Shown here one piece after another: positions 10,297-17,876 of a stretch of 64,000 nucleotides of DNA. Position numbers and translations under genes: made by a program. The stretch's first letter is position 1. Each line of letters opens with the position of its first letter. The DNA is from Streptomyces sp. NBC_00358 (GTDB taxonomy: Bacteria > Actinomycetota > Actinomycetes > Streptomycetales > Streptomycetaceae), in assembly GCF_036099295.1 (NCBI RefSeq), contig NZ_CP107976.1:7192001-7256000 (forward strand), given 5' to 3'. The notes under the pieces were generated by a model that ran no database searches, was not told the DNA's origin, and saw nothing but the letters and a program-made list of their open reading frames with translations.

Positions 10297-11631
10297 ATGA
10301 CCTCGAACGTCCCGCCCCCGTCCGCCGCCTCCGGCGGCCGTAGGCGTGCGCTGGGGCGCGGTCCTGGGACCGCCCCGGCGCCGGTCGAGGCCCCGTCCGA
10401 GCGGTCCGTCCCGCCGGCCGGACCACCCGAGGCCCCCACCGAGCCGCCCGGGACGCCCCGTGAGGCGGCCGAGAGCCCCGCAGACCCCGAGACACCGACC
10501 GAGCCGCCCCCGGCGCCAGGGACCCCCGCGGAGCCGCCTGAGGCGCCTGCGGAGGCGCCGGGAGCCTTCGCCGGGCCCGAGACGCCGGTCGAGCCGTTCG
10601 AGACGCCCGCGGAGCCGCCTGAGACGCCCGAGCCGCCTGAGGCGCCCGCGGAGCCGTCCGAGGCGCCCGTGGAGGCGCCTGGAGCCTTCGCCTCGACCGG
10701 GACGCACGTCGAGCGGGCTGCGACGCCAGGGACGGCGTCCGGACCGGCTCCGGGGGCCGAGGTGTCCGCCGAGGGCTCCGACGCCGCCGACGACTCCCGT
10801 GACGGCGTCTTCAAGGTGCGGCTCTCGAATTTCGAGGGGCCCTTCGATCTGCTGCTCCAGCTCATCTCCAAGCACAAGCTCGATGTCACGGAAGTGGCGC
10901 TCTCCAAGGTCACCGACGAGTTCATGGCGCACATCCGGGCGATGGGCCCGGACTGGGACCTCGACCAGACGACCGAGTTCCTGGTCGTCGCGGCGACCCT
11001 GCTCGATCTGAAGGCGGCCCGGCTGCTGCCGACCGCCGAGGTCGAGGACGAGGCCGATCTGGCCCTCCTGGAGGCGCGGGACCTGCTGTTCGCGCGGCTG
11101 CTCCAGTACCGCGCGTACAAACGGATCGCGGACATCTTCAACGCGCGCCTCGAAGAGGAGGCCCGCCGCTACCCCCGTACGGTCGGCCTGGAGGCGCAGT
11201 ACGCCGAGCTGCTGCCCGAGGTCGTCATCAGCATCGGGGCGGAGGGGTTCGCGAGGCTCGCCGTGAAGGCGATGCAGCCGAAACCCAGGCCTCAGGTGTA
11301 CGTCGACCACATCCACGCGCCGCTCGTCAGCGTCCAGGAACAGGCCCGGATCGTGGTGGCGCGGCTCAGGGAACTCGGCGAGGCCAGCTTCCGCTCGCTC
11401 GTCGAGGACACCGAGGACACTCTCACGGTGGTCGCCCGCTTCCTGGCCCTGCTGGAGCTCTACAGGGAGAAGGTCGTCGCCCTGGACCAGGAGGAGGCCC
11501 TAGGGGACCTGATGGTGCGCTGGACGGGCGGAGAGGGCGACGACCGGCCCCGGGTGACCGACGAGTTCGACCGGCTCCCGGAAGCGGTGAAGGACGACAC
11601 GGGGCGCGGGACCAAGGAGGAGAAGGCGTGA
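10297..11631 (+). CDS. scpA: Segregation and condensation protein A (kleisin) with long Pro/Glu N-terminal extension
   Basis: ScpA is the kleisin that bridges the SMC dimer and recruits ScpB. The kleisin domain starts at residue 172 with FKVRLSNFEGPFDLLLQLIS and continues KHKLDVTEVALSKVTDEF; the C-terminal winged helix (RSLVEDTEDTLTVVARFLALLELYRE) is present. Residues 20-165 are an imperfect repeat rich in Pro, Glu and Ala, with the unit EAPGAFA duplicated, absent from ordinary ~270-residue ScpA proteins. The ATG at 10297 is 18 bp after the previous stop; GTG of scpB overlaps its stop codon. No internal start with a good ribosome site was seen close before the kleisin domain. Confidence 0.93.
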   Translation: MTSNVPPPSAASGGRRRALGRGPGTAPAPVEAPSERSVPPAGPPEAPTEPPGTPREAAESPADPETPTEPPPAPGTPAEPPEAPAEAPGAFAGPETPVEPFETPAEPPETPEPPEAPAEPSEAPVEAPGAFASTGTHVERAATPGTASGPAPGAEVSAEGSDAADDSRDGVFKVRLSNFEGPFDLLLQLISKHKLDVTEVALSKVTDEFMAHIRAMGPDWDLDQTTEFLVVAATLLDLKAARLLPTAEVEDEADLALLEARDLLFARLLQYRAYKRIADIFNARLEEEARRYPRTVGLEAQYAELLPEVVISIGAEGFARLAVKAMQPKPRPQVYVDHIHAPLVSVQEQARIVVARLRELGEASFRSLVEDTEDTLTVVARFLALLELYREKVVALDQEEALGDLMVRWTGGEGDDRPRVTDEFDRLPEAVKDDTGRGTKEEKA

Positions 11632-12284
11632 GCGAGGAGACCACCCACACCCCCGCGGGGCCGCGCACCGCCGCGGACCTCGAACTCGGGCCCGCCCTGG
11701 AGGCCGTCCTGATGGTGGTGGACGAACCCGCCACCGAGGAACACCTCGCCAAGATCCTGGAGCGGCCCAGACGGCAGGTCGCGGACGCGCTGCGCGCGCT
11801 GGCCGACGAGTACACCGTCCAGGGCCGTGGTTTCGAGCTCAGACTGATCGCGGGCGGCTGGCGTTTCTACTCGCGTCCCGCCTACGCGAGCGCCGTCGAA
11901 CGCTTCGTCCTGGACGGCCAGCAGGCCCGCCTCACCCAGGCGGCCCTGGAGACGCTGGCCGTCGTCGCGTACCGCCAGCCGGTCAGCCGATCAAGGGTCT
12001 CGGCGGTCCGCGGAGTCAACTGCGACGGCGTGATGCGGACCCTCCTGCAGAGGGGTCTCGTCGAGGAGGCGGGCACGGAACCCGAAACAGGTGCGATCCT
12101 GTACACGACGACGAACTACTTCCTGGAGCGAATGGGCCTGCGTGGTCTGGACGAGCTCCCGGAGCTCGCGCCCTTCCTCCCCGAGGCGGACGCGATCGAA
12201 GCCGAGACGCTGGAAGGGGTCCCGTCGTTCGATCCGGATGCACCGGATGCAGATGCAGACGACACGACGACGACGGAACTTTGA
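11628..12284 (+). CDS. scpB: Segregation and condensation protein B
   Basis: 218 residues with the two winged-helix domains of ScpB: LEAVLMVVDEPATEEHLAKI near the N-terminus and AALETLAVVAYRQPVSRSRV followed by RGVNCDGVMRTLLQRGLVEE. It binds ScpA and regulates the SMC complex. The GTG start overlaps the scpA stop (GTGA), with GGAG upstream in the scpA end, and its own stop overlaps the following ATG (TGATG), so the three genes are translated together. The tail is Asp/Thr rich and may be disordered. Confidence 0.94.
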   Translation: MSEETTHTPAGPRTAADLELGPALEAVLMVVDEPATEEHLAKILERPRRQVADALRALADEYTVQGRGFELRLIAGGWRFYSRPAYASAVERFVLDGQQARLTQAALETLAVVAYRQPVSRSRVSAVRGVNCDGVMRTLLQRGLVEEAGTEPETGAILYTTTNYFLERMGLRGLDELPELAPFLPEADAIEAETLEGVPSFDPDAPDADADDTTTTEL

Positions 12285-13513
12285 TGCGAAGCAGTGGCAG
12301 CGGCAGTGGCAGGAACAGCGGGCGCGGCAACCCGCGGGGAACCGGCGGGAGTGGCGGTTCGCGCGGTAGCGACAGCCCCCGTGGAACCGGCGGGGGCGGT
12401 GGCTCACGTGGGAGCGGCAACCCGCGTGGGGCCGGCGGTGGCGGTACCCGCGGGGCGAGCGGTGGCGGCTCACGCGGGACGGGCGGGAGCGGCTCCCAGC
12501 CGAGGAGCGCGGCGGGTCGCGACGACCAGCCGAAGCGTCCCAGCAAGCCCCGTCCCGAGGAGCGCCGCTACGACGTAGGCCCCGGCGGCACGCACGAGGG
12601 CCCGAAGTCCGGGCGCGGAGCCTCCGCGCGCGGAGGCGCCAAGGGCGGCCCCAAGCAGGGCCAGCAGCGCGGCGGCCGGACGGAGCCCGCGCGCTCCCGT
12701 GAGTACGAGACGCGGACCGAGGAGCGCAACCGCGACCGGTACGCGGGCAAGCCGGACATCAAGTTGCCCAAGACCTTCCCGGGCGCCGAGGAGGAGGGCG
12801 AGCGCCTGCAGAAGATCCTCGCGCGAGCGGGCTACGGCTCCCGGCGCGCCTGCGAGGAGCTGGTCGACCAGGCCAGGGTCGAGGTCAACGGCCAGATCGT
12901 CCTGGAGCAGGGCCTCCGTGTCGACACGGAGAAGGACGAGATCAAGGTCGACGGGCTGACGGTCGCCACGCAGTCGTACCAGTTCTTCTCGCTGAACAAG
13001 CCGGCCGGTGTCGTCTCCACGATGGAGGACAACGAGGGCCGCCAGTGCCTCGGCGACTACGTCACGAACCGCGAGACCCGGCTCTTCCACGTGGGCAGGC
13101 TCGACACCGAGACCGAGGGTGTCATCCTGCTCACCAACCACGGCGAGCTGGCACACCGGCTGACCCACCCGAAGTACGGCGTGAAGAAGGTCTACCTCGC
13201 GCACGTCGTGGGCCCGATCCCGCGTGACCTGGGCAAGCGTCTCAAGGACGGCATCCAGCTGGAGGACGGGTACGCCAAGGCGGACCACTTCCGTGTCGTC
13301 GAGCAGACCGGCAAGAACTACCTCGTCGAGGTGACCCTGCACGAGGGCCGCAAGCACATCGTGCGCCGCATGCTCGCCGAGGCCGGCTTCCCGGTCGACA
13401 AGCTGGTGCGCGTCTCCTTCGGCCCGATCACCCTGGGCGACCAGAAGTCGGGCTGGCTGCGCCGCCTGTCGAACACCGAGGTCGGCATGCTCATGGCCGA
13501 GGTCGGTCTGTAG
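12284..13513 (+). CDS. rluB: RluB/RsuA-family rRNA pseudouridine synthase with Gly/Arg-rich N-terminal region
   Basis: Isomerises uridine in rRNA. After about 170 disordered residues the S4 RNA-binding domain appears (ERLQKILARAGYGSRRACEE, from residue 173), then the catalytic domain with GRLDTETEGVILLTNHGELA, Asp274 being the expected catalytic aspartate, and the C-terminal KHIVRRMLAEAGFPV motif. The N-terminal region is built of Gly/Ser/Arg repeats (RGTGGSGGSRGS, RGTGGGGGSRGS and similar) encoded by matching DNA repeats, like an RGG box. The start codon overlaps the scpB stop; there is no clear ribosome site, so coupling is likely. Confidence 0.93.
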   Translation: MRSSGSGSGRNSGRGNPRGTGGSGGSRGSDSPRGTGGGGGSRGSGNPRGAGGGGTRGASGGGSRGTGGSGSQPRSAAGRDDQPKRPSKPRPEERRYDVGPGGTHEGPKSGRGASARGGAKGGPKQGQQRGGRTEPARSREYETRTEERNRDRYAGKPDIKLPKTFPGAEEEGERLQKILARAGYGSRRACEELVDQARVEVNGQIVLEQGLRVDTEKDEIKVDGLTVATQSYQFFSLNKPAGVVSTMEDNEGRQCLGDYVTNRETRLFHVGRLDTETEGVILLTNHGELAHRLTHPKYGVKKVYLAHVVGPIPRDLGKRLKDGIQLEDGYAKADHFRVVEQTGKNYLVEVTLHEGRKHIVRRMLAEAGFPVDKLVRVSFGPITLGDQKSGWLRRLSNTEVGMLMAEVGL

Positions 13514-13538
13514 CCCTGAGCGGTCCTCCGTAAGCCCT

Positions 13539-13557
13539 TGGATCCCGCGCGGATCCA
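13539..13557 (+). terminator. Terminator hairpin of the scp/rluB operon
   Basis: TGGATCC (13539-13545), loop CGCGC, GGATCCA (13551-13557), 26 bases after the rluB stop. A second, larger GC-rich stem follows around 13586-13619. Confidence 0.6.
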
Positions 13558-13711
13558 GCGGGCCGCGGACACTGCACGCGTACGACGGCCGGTCCCGGAA
13601 CTTCTCCGGGGTCGGCCGATTCGTTTTCGCCTCCCGGCCGGTCTGTACCGGTGAACGGACCACCGGTGTGCCCCGGTGCGCCCCCGTGGGAACGAAACGA
13701 AGGGAGCGGCG

Positions 13712-14680
13712 ATGACCGCGACGACGGACCGCGACGATTTCGTCCGGCTGACCGATCCGTACCGGCGGGAGCTGCTCGCCCACTGCTACCGCATGCTCGG
13801 CTCGGTCGACGACGCCGAGGACCTCGTCCAGGAGACGTATCTGCGGGCCTGGCGGTCCTACGAGGGGTACGAGGGCCGGGCCTCCCTGCGCACCTGGCTC
13901 TACCGGATCGCCACCAACACGTGTCTGACGGCCCTGGAGGGGCGGGGACGCCGTCCACTGCCCACCGGGCTCGGCGGGCCGGGAGACGCGCCCGAGGGGC
14001 CTCTGCGGGCCCCCGCGACGGACATCCCCTGGCTCCAGCCGCTGCCCGACAGGCTCGTCGACCCGGCGACCGTCGTCGCGGCGCGCGGAAGCCTGCGGCT
14101 CGCCCTGGTCGCCGCGCTGCAGAACCTCCCCGCACGGCAGCGGGCCGTGCTCATCCTGCGGGACGTGCTGGCCTGGCGGGCCTCCGAGGTGGCCGCCCTG
14201 CTCGACACGTCGACCGCGGCGGTCAAGAGCATCCTCCAGCGCGCGCGTGCCCGGCTCGACGAGGTCGCGCCCGAGGAGGACCTGGTGGTCGAGCCCGACG
14301 GCGCCGACGACCGCGAACTCCTCGACCGCTACGTGCGGGCCTTCGAGAACGCCGACATGGAGTCCCTGCTGGGGCTGCTGAGGGACGGGGTCGAGCTGGA
14401 GATGCCGCCCCACCTGGAATGGTTCAGTGGCAAGAAGGACGTCCTGCGGTTCCTGCGGGTACGGGTGCTCGCCGGGCGCGGGACGGGATGGATCCGCATG
14501 CTGCCCGTCCGGGCCAACGGGCAGCCCGCCGTGGCCGCCTACGAGCGCGGGGTCGACGGCGTGCTGCGCGCGCACTCGGTGCAGGTGATCACCGTCGAGG
14601 AGCACGGCGTCGCACGGCTCACGGTCTTCCTGGACCCGGCGCTGTTCGCCGCCTTCGACCTGCCCCCGGTGCTCGCGTGA
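13712..14680 (+). CDS. ECF RNA polymerase sigma factor with C-terminal SnoaL-like domain (SigG/TIGR02960 type)
   Basis: 322 residues. Region 2 (RELLAHCYRMLGSVDDAEDLVQETYL... split by RAWRSYEGYEGRASLRTWLY) and region 4 (LPARQRAVLILRDVLAWRASEVAALL, DTSTAAVKSILQRARARL) are complete. The C-terminal ~110 residues (RYVRAFENADMESLLGLLRDGVELEMPP) form the SnoaL/NTF2-like domain that modulates this sigma-factor class in place of a separate anti-sigma factor. AGGGAG lies five bases before the ATG. The two downstream genes overlap or follow within 25 bp, so they are probably one transcript and possible target genes. Confidence 0.9.
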   Translation: MTATTDRDDFVRLTDPYRRELLAHCYRMLGSVDDAEDLVQETYLRAWRSYEGYEGRASLRTWLYRIATNTCLTALEGRGRRPLPTGLGGPGDAPEGPLRAPATDIPWLQPLPDRLVDPATVVAARGSLRLALVAALQNLPARQRAVLILRDVLAWRASEVAALLDTSTAAVKSILQRARARLDEVAPEEDLVVEPDGADDRELLDRYVRAFENADMESLLGLLRDGVELEMPPHLEWFSGKKDVLRFLRVRVLAGRGTGWIRMLPVRANGQPAVAAYERGVDGVLRAHSVQVITVEEHGVARLTVFLDPALFAAFDLPPVLA

Positions 14681-15267
14681 ACGCCGGAGAGCTGCTGGAG
14701 CGGTCGCTCGCGTACGCGCTGGGCAGCGTCGCGGCGGTGCCGCGCGAGGGCCTGGGGTGGCCGACGCCGTGTGCCGAGTGGGACCTGGGGGAACTGCTGC
14801 ACCACCTCGACGACTCGGTGGAGGCGCTCCGCGAAGGTGTCACGGACGGGCGGGTCGGGCTCTGTCCGGCAGGTCCCGCCGCCGATCCGGTGAGCGCCTT
14901 CCGCGAGCGGGCCGGCGCCCTCCTCGGTGCCTGGGCGGCGATGTCCGCGGCCCGGCCCGTCCCGGCGGTGGGGGACCGCTCCATGGACGCGGGGCTGCTG
15001 GTGGCCGTCGGCGCCCTGGAGATCGCGGTGCACGGCTGGGACGTCGCGCGCGCCTGCGGCTCGGCACGGCCGATCCCGTCCGCGCTCGCCGCTCGACTGC
15101 TGCCGCTCGCGCACCTCGTGGTGGCGGACGCCGACCGCGGTGTGCGCTTCGCCGACCCGGTCGACGTACCACCGCGGACCCGGCCCGACGGTCTGCTCCT
15201 CGCGTTCCTCGGCCGGAGCCCCCGGCCGCGATTCCTTTTCGGCGCGGGCCCGGTCCGTCTTCCGTGA
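14677..15267 (+). CDS. TIGR03086-type metal-binding protein (DinB/maleylpyruvate-isomerase fold)
   Basis: 196 residues. The motif WDLGELLHHLDDSVEALREG near the N-terminus and EIAVHGWDVARACG in the second half supply the His and Asp/Glu residues that bind a divalent metal in the four-helix DinB_2/mycothiol-dependent isomerase superfamily. Many members use mycothiol; the substrate here is unknown. GTG start overlapping the sigma-factor stop (GTGA) shows translational coupling. The link to the sigma gene and exporter suggests a detoxification role, by inference. Confidence 0.75.
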   Translation: MNAGELLERSLAYALGSVAAVPREGLGWPTPCAEWDLGELLHHLDDSVEALREGVTDGRVGLCPAGPAADPVSAFRERAGALLGAWAAMSAARPVPAVGDRSMDAGLLVAVGALEIAVHGWDVARACGSARPIPSALAARLLPLAHLVVADADRGVRFADPVDVPPRTRPDGLLLAFLGRSPRPRFLFGAGPVRLP

Positions 15268-15291
15268 TTGATCCTCACGGAAGGAACCGTC

Positions 15292-16764
15292 ATGACCGAC
15301 ACCACCGCACGCGCCCCCGTCCAGCGGCCGTCCGCCGTGCCCGCACGCCGTGTGTGGACCGTCGTCCTGGCCGGGCTCGGGGCGCTGCTCTGCTCGCTCG
15401 ACGTGGTCGTCGTGGCCACCGCGCTGCCCGCCCTGCGGGCCGACTTCGGGGCGAGCCTGTCCGACCTGGAGTGGACGATCAACGCGTACAACCTCGTCTT
15501 CGCCTGCCTCACCCTGACCGGGGCCGCGCTCGGAGACCGCTTCGGGCGGCGGCGCATGTACGTCGTCGGGCTCGCCGTCTTCACCCTGGCCTCGGCTCTC
15601 GCGGCGCTGGCCCCGGGACCGGGTCAGCTGATCGCCGCGCGGGTGCTCCAGGGCGCAGGCGCCGCGGTCCTGCTGCCGCTCACCCTGACCCTGATCAGCG
15701 AGGCGTTCCCGGCCGAGAAGCGGGGCGTGGCCATCGGGGTCTGGGGCGGGGTGACCGGCCTCGGTGTGGCGGCCGGACCCGTGCTCGGCGGCGCCGTCAC
15801 CGAGGGCCTGTCCTGGCAGTGGATCTTCTGGCTGAACGTGCCGACGGGGCTCGCCATGCTGCCGCTGGCCGCCCTCAAACTGCGCGAGAGCCGTGGTCCG
15901 CGTCCGCAACTCGACGTCGTGGGGCTGCTGTTGGCCGCAGTCGGGCTGACCGGCCTGGCCTGGGCGGCGGTGCGCGCCCCGCAGGCGGGCTGGGCGAGCG
16001 CCGAGGTGGTGGGCGCGCTGGCCGCCGGAGTCGTCTTCGTGGCGGCCTTCCTCGGCTGGGAGCGGTCGGGGGCGCGCTACCCGATGCTGCCCCTCGGGTA
16101 CTTCCGCAGGCGAGCCTTCTCCACCGCCAACGGCGTCGCCTTCCTGACGTTCATGTCGCTGCTCGGCTCCTTGTTCATGATCACGCAACTGTTCCAACTG
16201 GGCCTCGGCAACTCGCCGTTGCAGGCCGGTGTCCGCATCCTGGTGTGGACCGGAATGCCGCTGGTCGTGGCACCGCTCGCGGGCGCGCTCGCCGACCGGT
16301 TCGGGAACCGCCCCTTCATGCTCGGGGGGCTGGTCCTCCAGGCGACCGGCCTCGGGCTGCTGGCCTGGCAGGTGCAGCCCGGCGTCGGCTACGGACGGCT
16401 GGTGCTGCCGCTGATCGTCGCGGGCGTCGGTATCTCGATGGTCTTCCCGACCGTCGCGAACGCCGTGACCTCCTCGGTGCCGGCCGCCGACGCGGGGGTC
16501 GCCGCCGGCGTCAACAACGCGCTGCGCGAGCTGGGTGGGGTCTTCGGGATCGCCGTCGCCGCGGCCGTGTTCACGCGTTACGGGGGCTACGGTTCGGCAG
16601 CGGACTTCGTCGACGGCTGCGGTCCGGCGCTGTGGGTCTCCTCGGGAGTCGCCGCCGCCGGAGCGCTCGTCGCCGCTCTCGCTCCGGCGCGCGCTCGGGC
16701 GCAGGGACCCGGCACGGGCCGTAACGAGGTCCCGCGGCCGGAGGCGTCGCGCGCCGGGACCTAA
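15292..16764 (+). CDS. MFS exporter, DHA2 (14-helix) family
   Basis: 490 residues, hydrophobic throughout, with the MFS signature GDRFGRRRMYVVGL between helices 2 and 3, the antiporter motif C region GVWGGVTGLGVAAGPVLGG, and WQWIFWLNVPTG typical of DHA2 drug exporters. It likely exports a hydrophobic compound by proton antiport. AAGGA six bases before the ATG fixes the start. The TAA stop codon coincides with the flank/terminal repeat of the small mobile element that follows, so the native C-terminus may have been slightly changed by that insertion. Confidence 0.88.
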   Translation: MTDTTARAPVQRPSAVPARRVWTVVLAGLGALLCSLDVVVVATALPALRADFGASLSDLEWTINAYNLVFACLTLTGAALGDRFGRRRMYVVGLAVFTLASALAALAPGPGQLIAARVLQGAGAAVLLPLTLTLISEAFPAEKRGVAIGVWGGVTGLGVAAGPVLGGAVTEGLSWQWIFWLNVPTGLAMLPLAALKLRESRGPRPQLDVVGLLLAAVGLTGLAWAAVRAPQAGWASAEVVGALAAGVVFVAAFLGWERSGARYPMLPLGYFRRRAFSTANGVAFLTFMSLLGSLFMITQLFQLGLGNSPLQAGVRILVWTGMPLVVAPLAGALADRFGNRPFMLGGLVLQATGLGLLAWQVQPGVGYGRLVLPLIVAGVGISMVFPTVANAVTSSVPAADAGVAAGVNNALRELGGVFGIAVAAAVFTRYGGYGSAADFVDGCGPALWVSSGVAAAGALVAALAPARARAQGPGTGRNEVPRPEASRAGT

Positions 16765-16958
16765 GGGCTGTCCCGTAATCCCCGGCGGGCGCACAACGAC
16801 AGCTACGGCACTCCCCCAAGCTCTTCGAGCAGGGGGGACCCCCACGCCGCGTTGTCGGATCGCCCGAATACGCCCAGTATGAGGACGACCCTCCGCCTTG
16901 CGATGCACCGCATCTGACGCCGCGCGCTGATCCACCGGGGATTACGGGACAGCCCTTA
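16762..16958. mobile_element. MITE with 24-bp perfect terminal inverted repeats
   Basis: A non-coding element of about 0.2 kb. The left end (16762-16785) reads TAAGGGCTGTCCCGTAATCC... and the right end (16935-16958) is its exact reverse complement over 24 bp. TA/TAA at both ends fits a TA-type target as used by IS5/IS630-like DDE transposases. No transposase fragment is recognisable inside. The interior contains an independent hairpin at 16813-16837 (CTCCCCC, GCTC/GAGC, GGGGGG), itself a sequence I remember as common in Streptomyces intergenic regions. The left end overlaps the stop codon of the exporter. Confidence 0.85.
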
Positions 16959-17124
16959 GTCGCCGTCGCCCCCTCGGAGGTGCTGCCCCGTCCCGCCGAC
17001 CCGTCTCCCGAGCCGGCTTCGGGAGCTCAACTTGCCTGGCCGGAAGTCTTGTTGACGCCGCCTCGCTCCCTTTATAGTCGTACTGACCATAGTCAGGCTG
17101 ACCATAAAGAGGGGCGTGGGGGCG
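16959..17124 (+). promoter_or_regulatory. Promoter and tandem operator of the NrtR-like gene
   Basis: TTGACG (17052-17057) and TATAGT (17073-17078) form a promoter with a 15-bp spacer. Starting in the -10 element are two overlapping copies of a pseudo-palindrome yATAGTC-N5-GACCATA, at 17073-17091 and 17088-17106, period 15 bp; the second has the perfect core GTCAGGCTGAC. Position and repeat architecture indicate an autoregulatory NrtR operator. Confidence 0.7.
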
Positions 17125-17865
17125 GTGACAGGCGAAGGCCGTGCGCCGGGGGGCGCGGCACCCGCGGGCTACGACAAGTACGCCTTCGAGCCCTTCGCCG
17201 TCACCGTCGACCTGGCCGTCCTCACGGTGCGCGCGGGCGCGCTCCAGGTGCTGCTCGTCGAGCGGGGCCGGGAACCGTACGCCGGCCGCTGGGCCCTGCC
17301 CGGCGGCTTCGTGCTGCCCCGCGAGTCGGCCGAGGCGGCGGCCCGTCGCGAACTCGCCGAGGAGACCGGCCTGTCGGACATCTCGGGACTCCACCTGGAA
17401 CAACTGCGCACCTACAGCGAACCCGACCGCGACCCCCGGATGCGGGTCGTCTCCGTCGCGTTCGCCGCGCTGCTGCCCGACCCTCCCGAACCGCACGGCG
17501 GCGGCGACGCGGCGCAGGCCCAGTGGCTGCGGTTCAACGCGCTCGGCCCGCTCGCCTTCGACCACGACCGGATCCTCGCCGACGCCCACGAACGCGTGGG
17601 CGCCAAGCTGGAGTACTCCTGCCTCGCCACGGCCTTCTGCCCGCCCGAGTTCACCCTCGGAGAGCTGCAGCAGGTCTACGAGACGGTGTGGGGCACCGCG
17701 CTCGACCGGCCCAACTTCCGGCGCAAGGTCCTCGCCACGCCCGGATTCGTCGAACAGGTCCCCGGCGCCGCGCGCCTCACCGGCGGCCGGGGCAAACCCG
17801 CCGCCCTCTACCGCGCGGGCGGCGCGAAAGTCCTGCATCCACCCCTGCTGCGTCCCACCTCGTAA
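17125..17865 (+). CDS. NrtR-like transcription regulator: Nudix domain plus winged helix
   Basis: 246 residues. The N-terminal Nudix domain has a complete box, GFVLPRESAEAAARRELAEE then TGL, fitting GX5EX7REUXEEXGU, so hydrolase activity may be retained (many NrtR proteins have lost it). The C-terminal part (FTLGELQQVYETVWG and RPNFRRKVLATPGFVEQ) is the winged helix that in NrtR repressors binds DNA and releases it on binding ADP-ribose. It is divergent from nothing and directly upstream of an ADP-ribosylglycohydrolase gene. Starts at 17116 and 17125 are both GTG; AGAGGGG at 17108-17114 suits 17125 better. Confidence 0.85.
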   Translation: MTGEGRAPGGAAPAGYDKYAFEPFAVTVDLAVLTVRAGALQVLLVERGREPYAGRWALPGGFVLPRESAEAAARRELAEETGLSDISGLHLEQLRTYSEPDRDPRMRVVSVAFAALLPDPPEPHGGGDAAQAQWLRFNALGPLAFDHDRILADAHERVGAKLEYSCLATAFCPPEFTLGELQQVYETVWGTALDRPNFRRKVLATPGFVEQVPGAARLTGGRGKPAALYRAGGAKVLHPPLLRPTS

Positions 17866-17876
17866 GGACGGCCCCG

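Noticed and set aside
14539..16935. 798-residue minus-strand frame over the sigma cassette and MITE
   Set aside because: Opposite three recognised genes and crossing the mobile element; composition is shadow-like.
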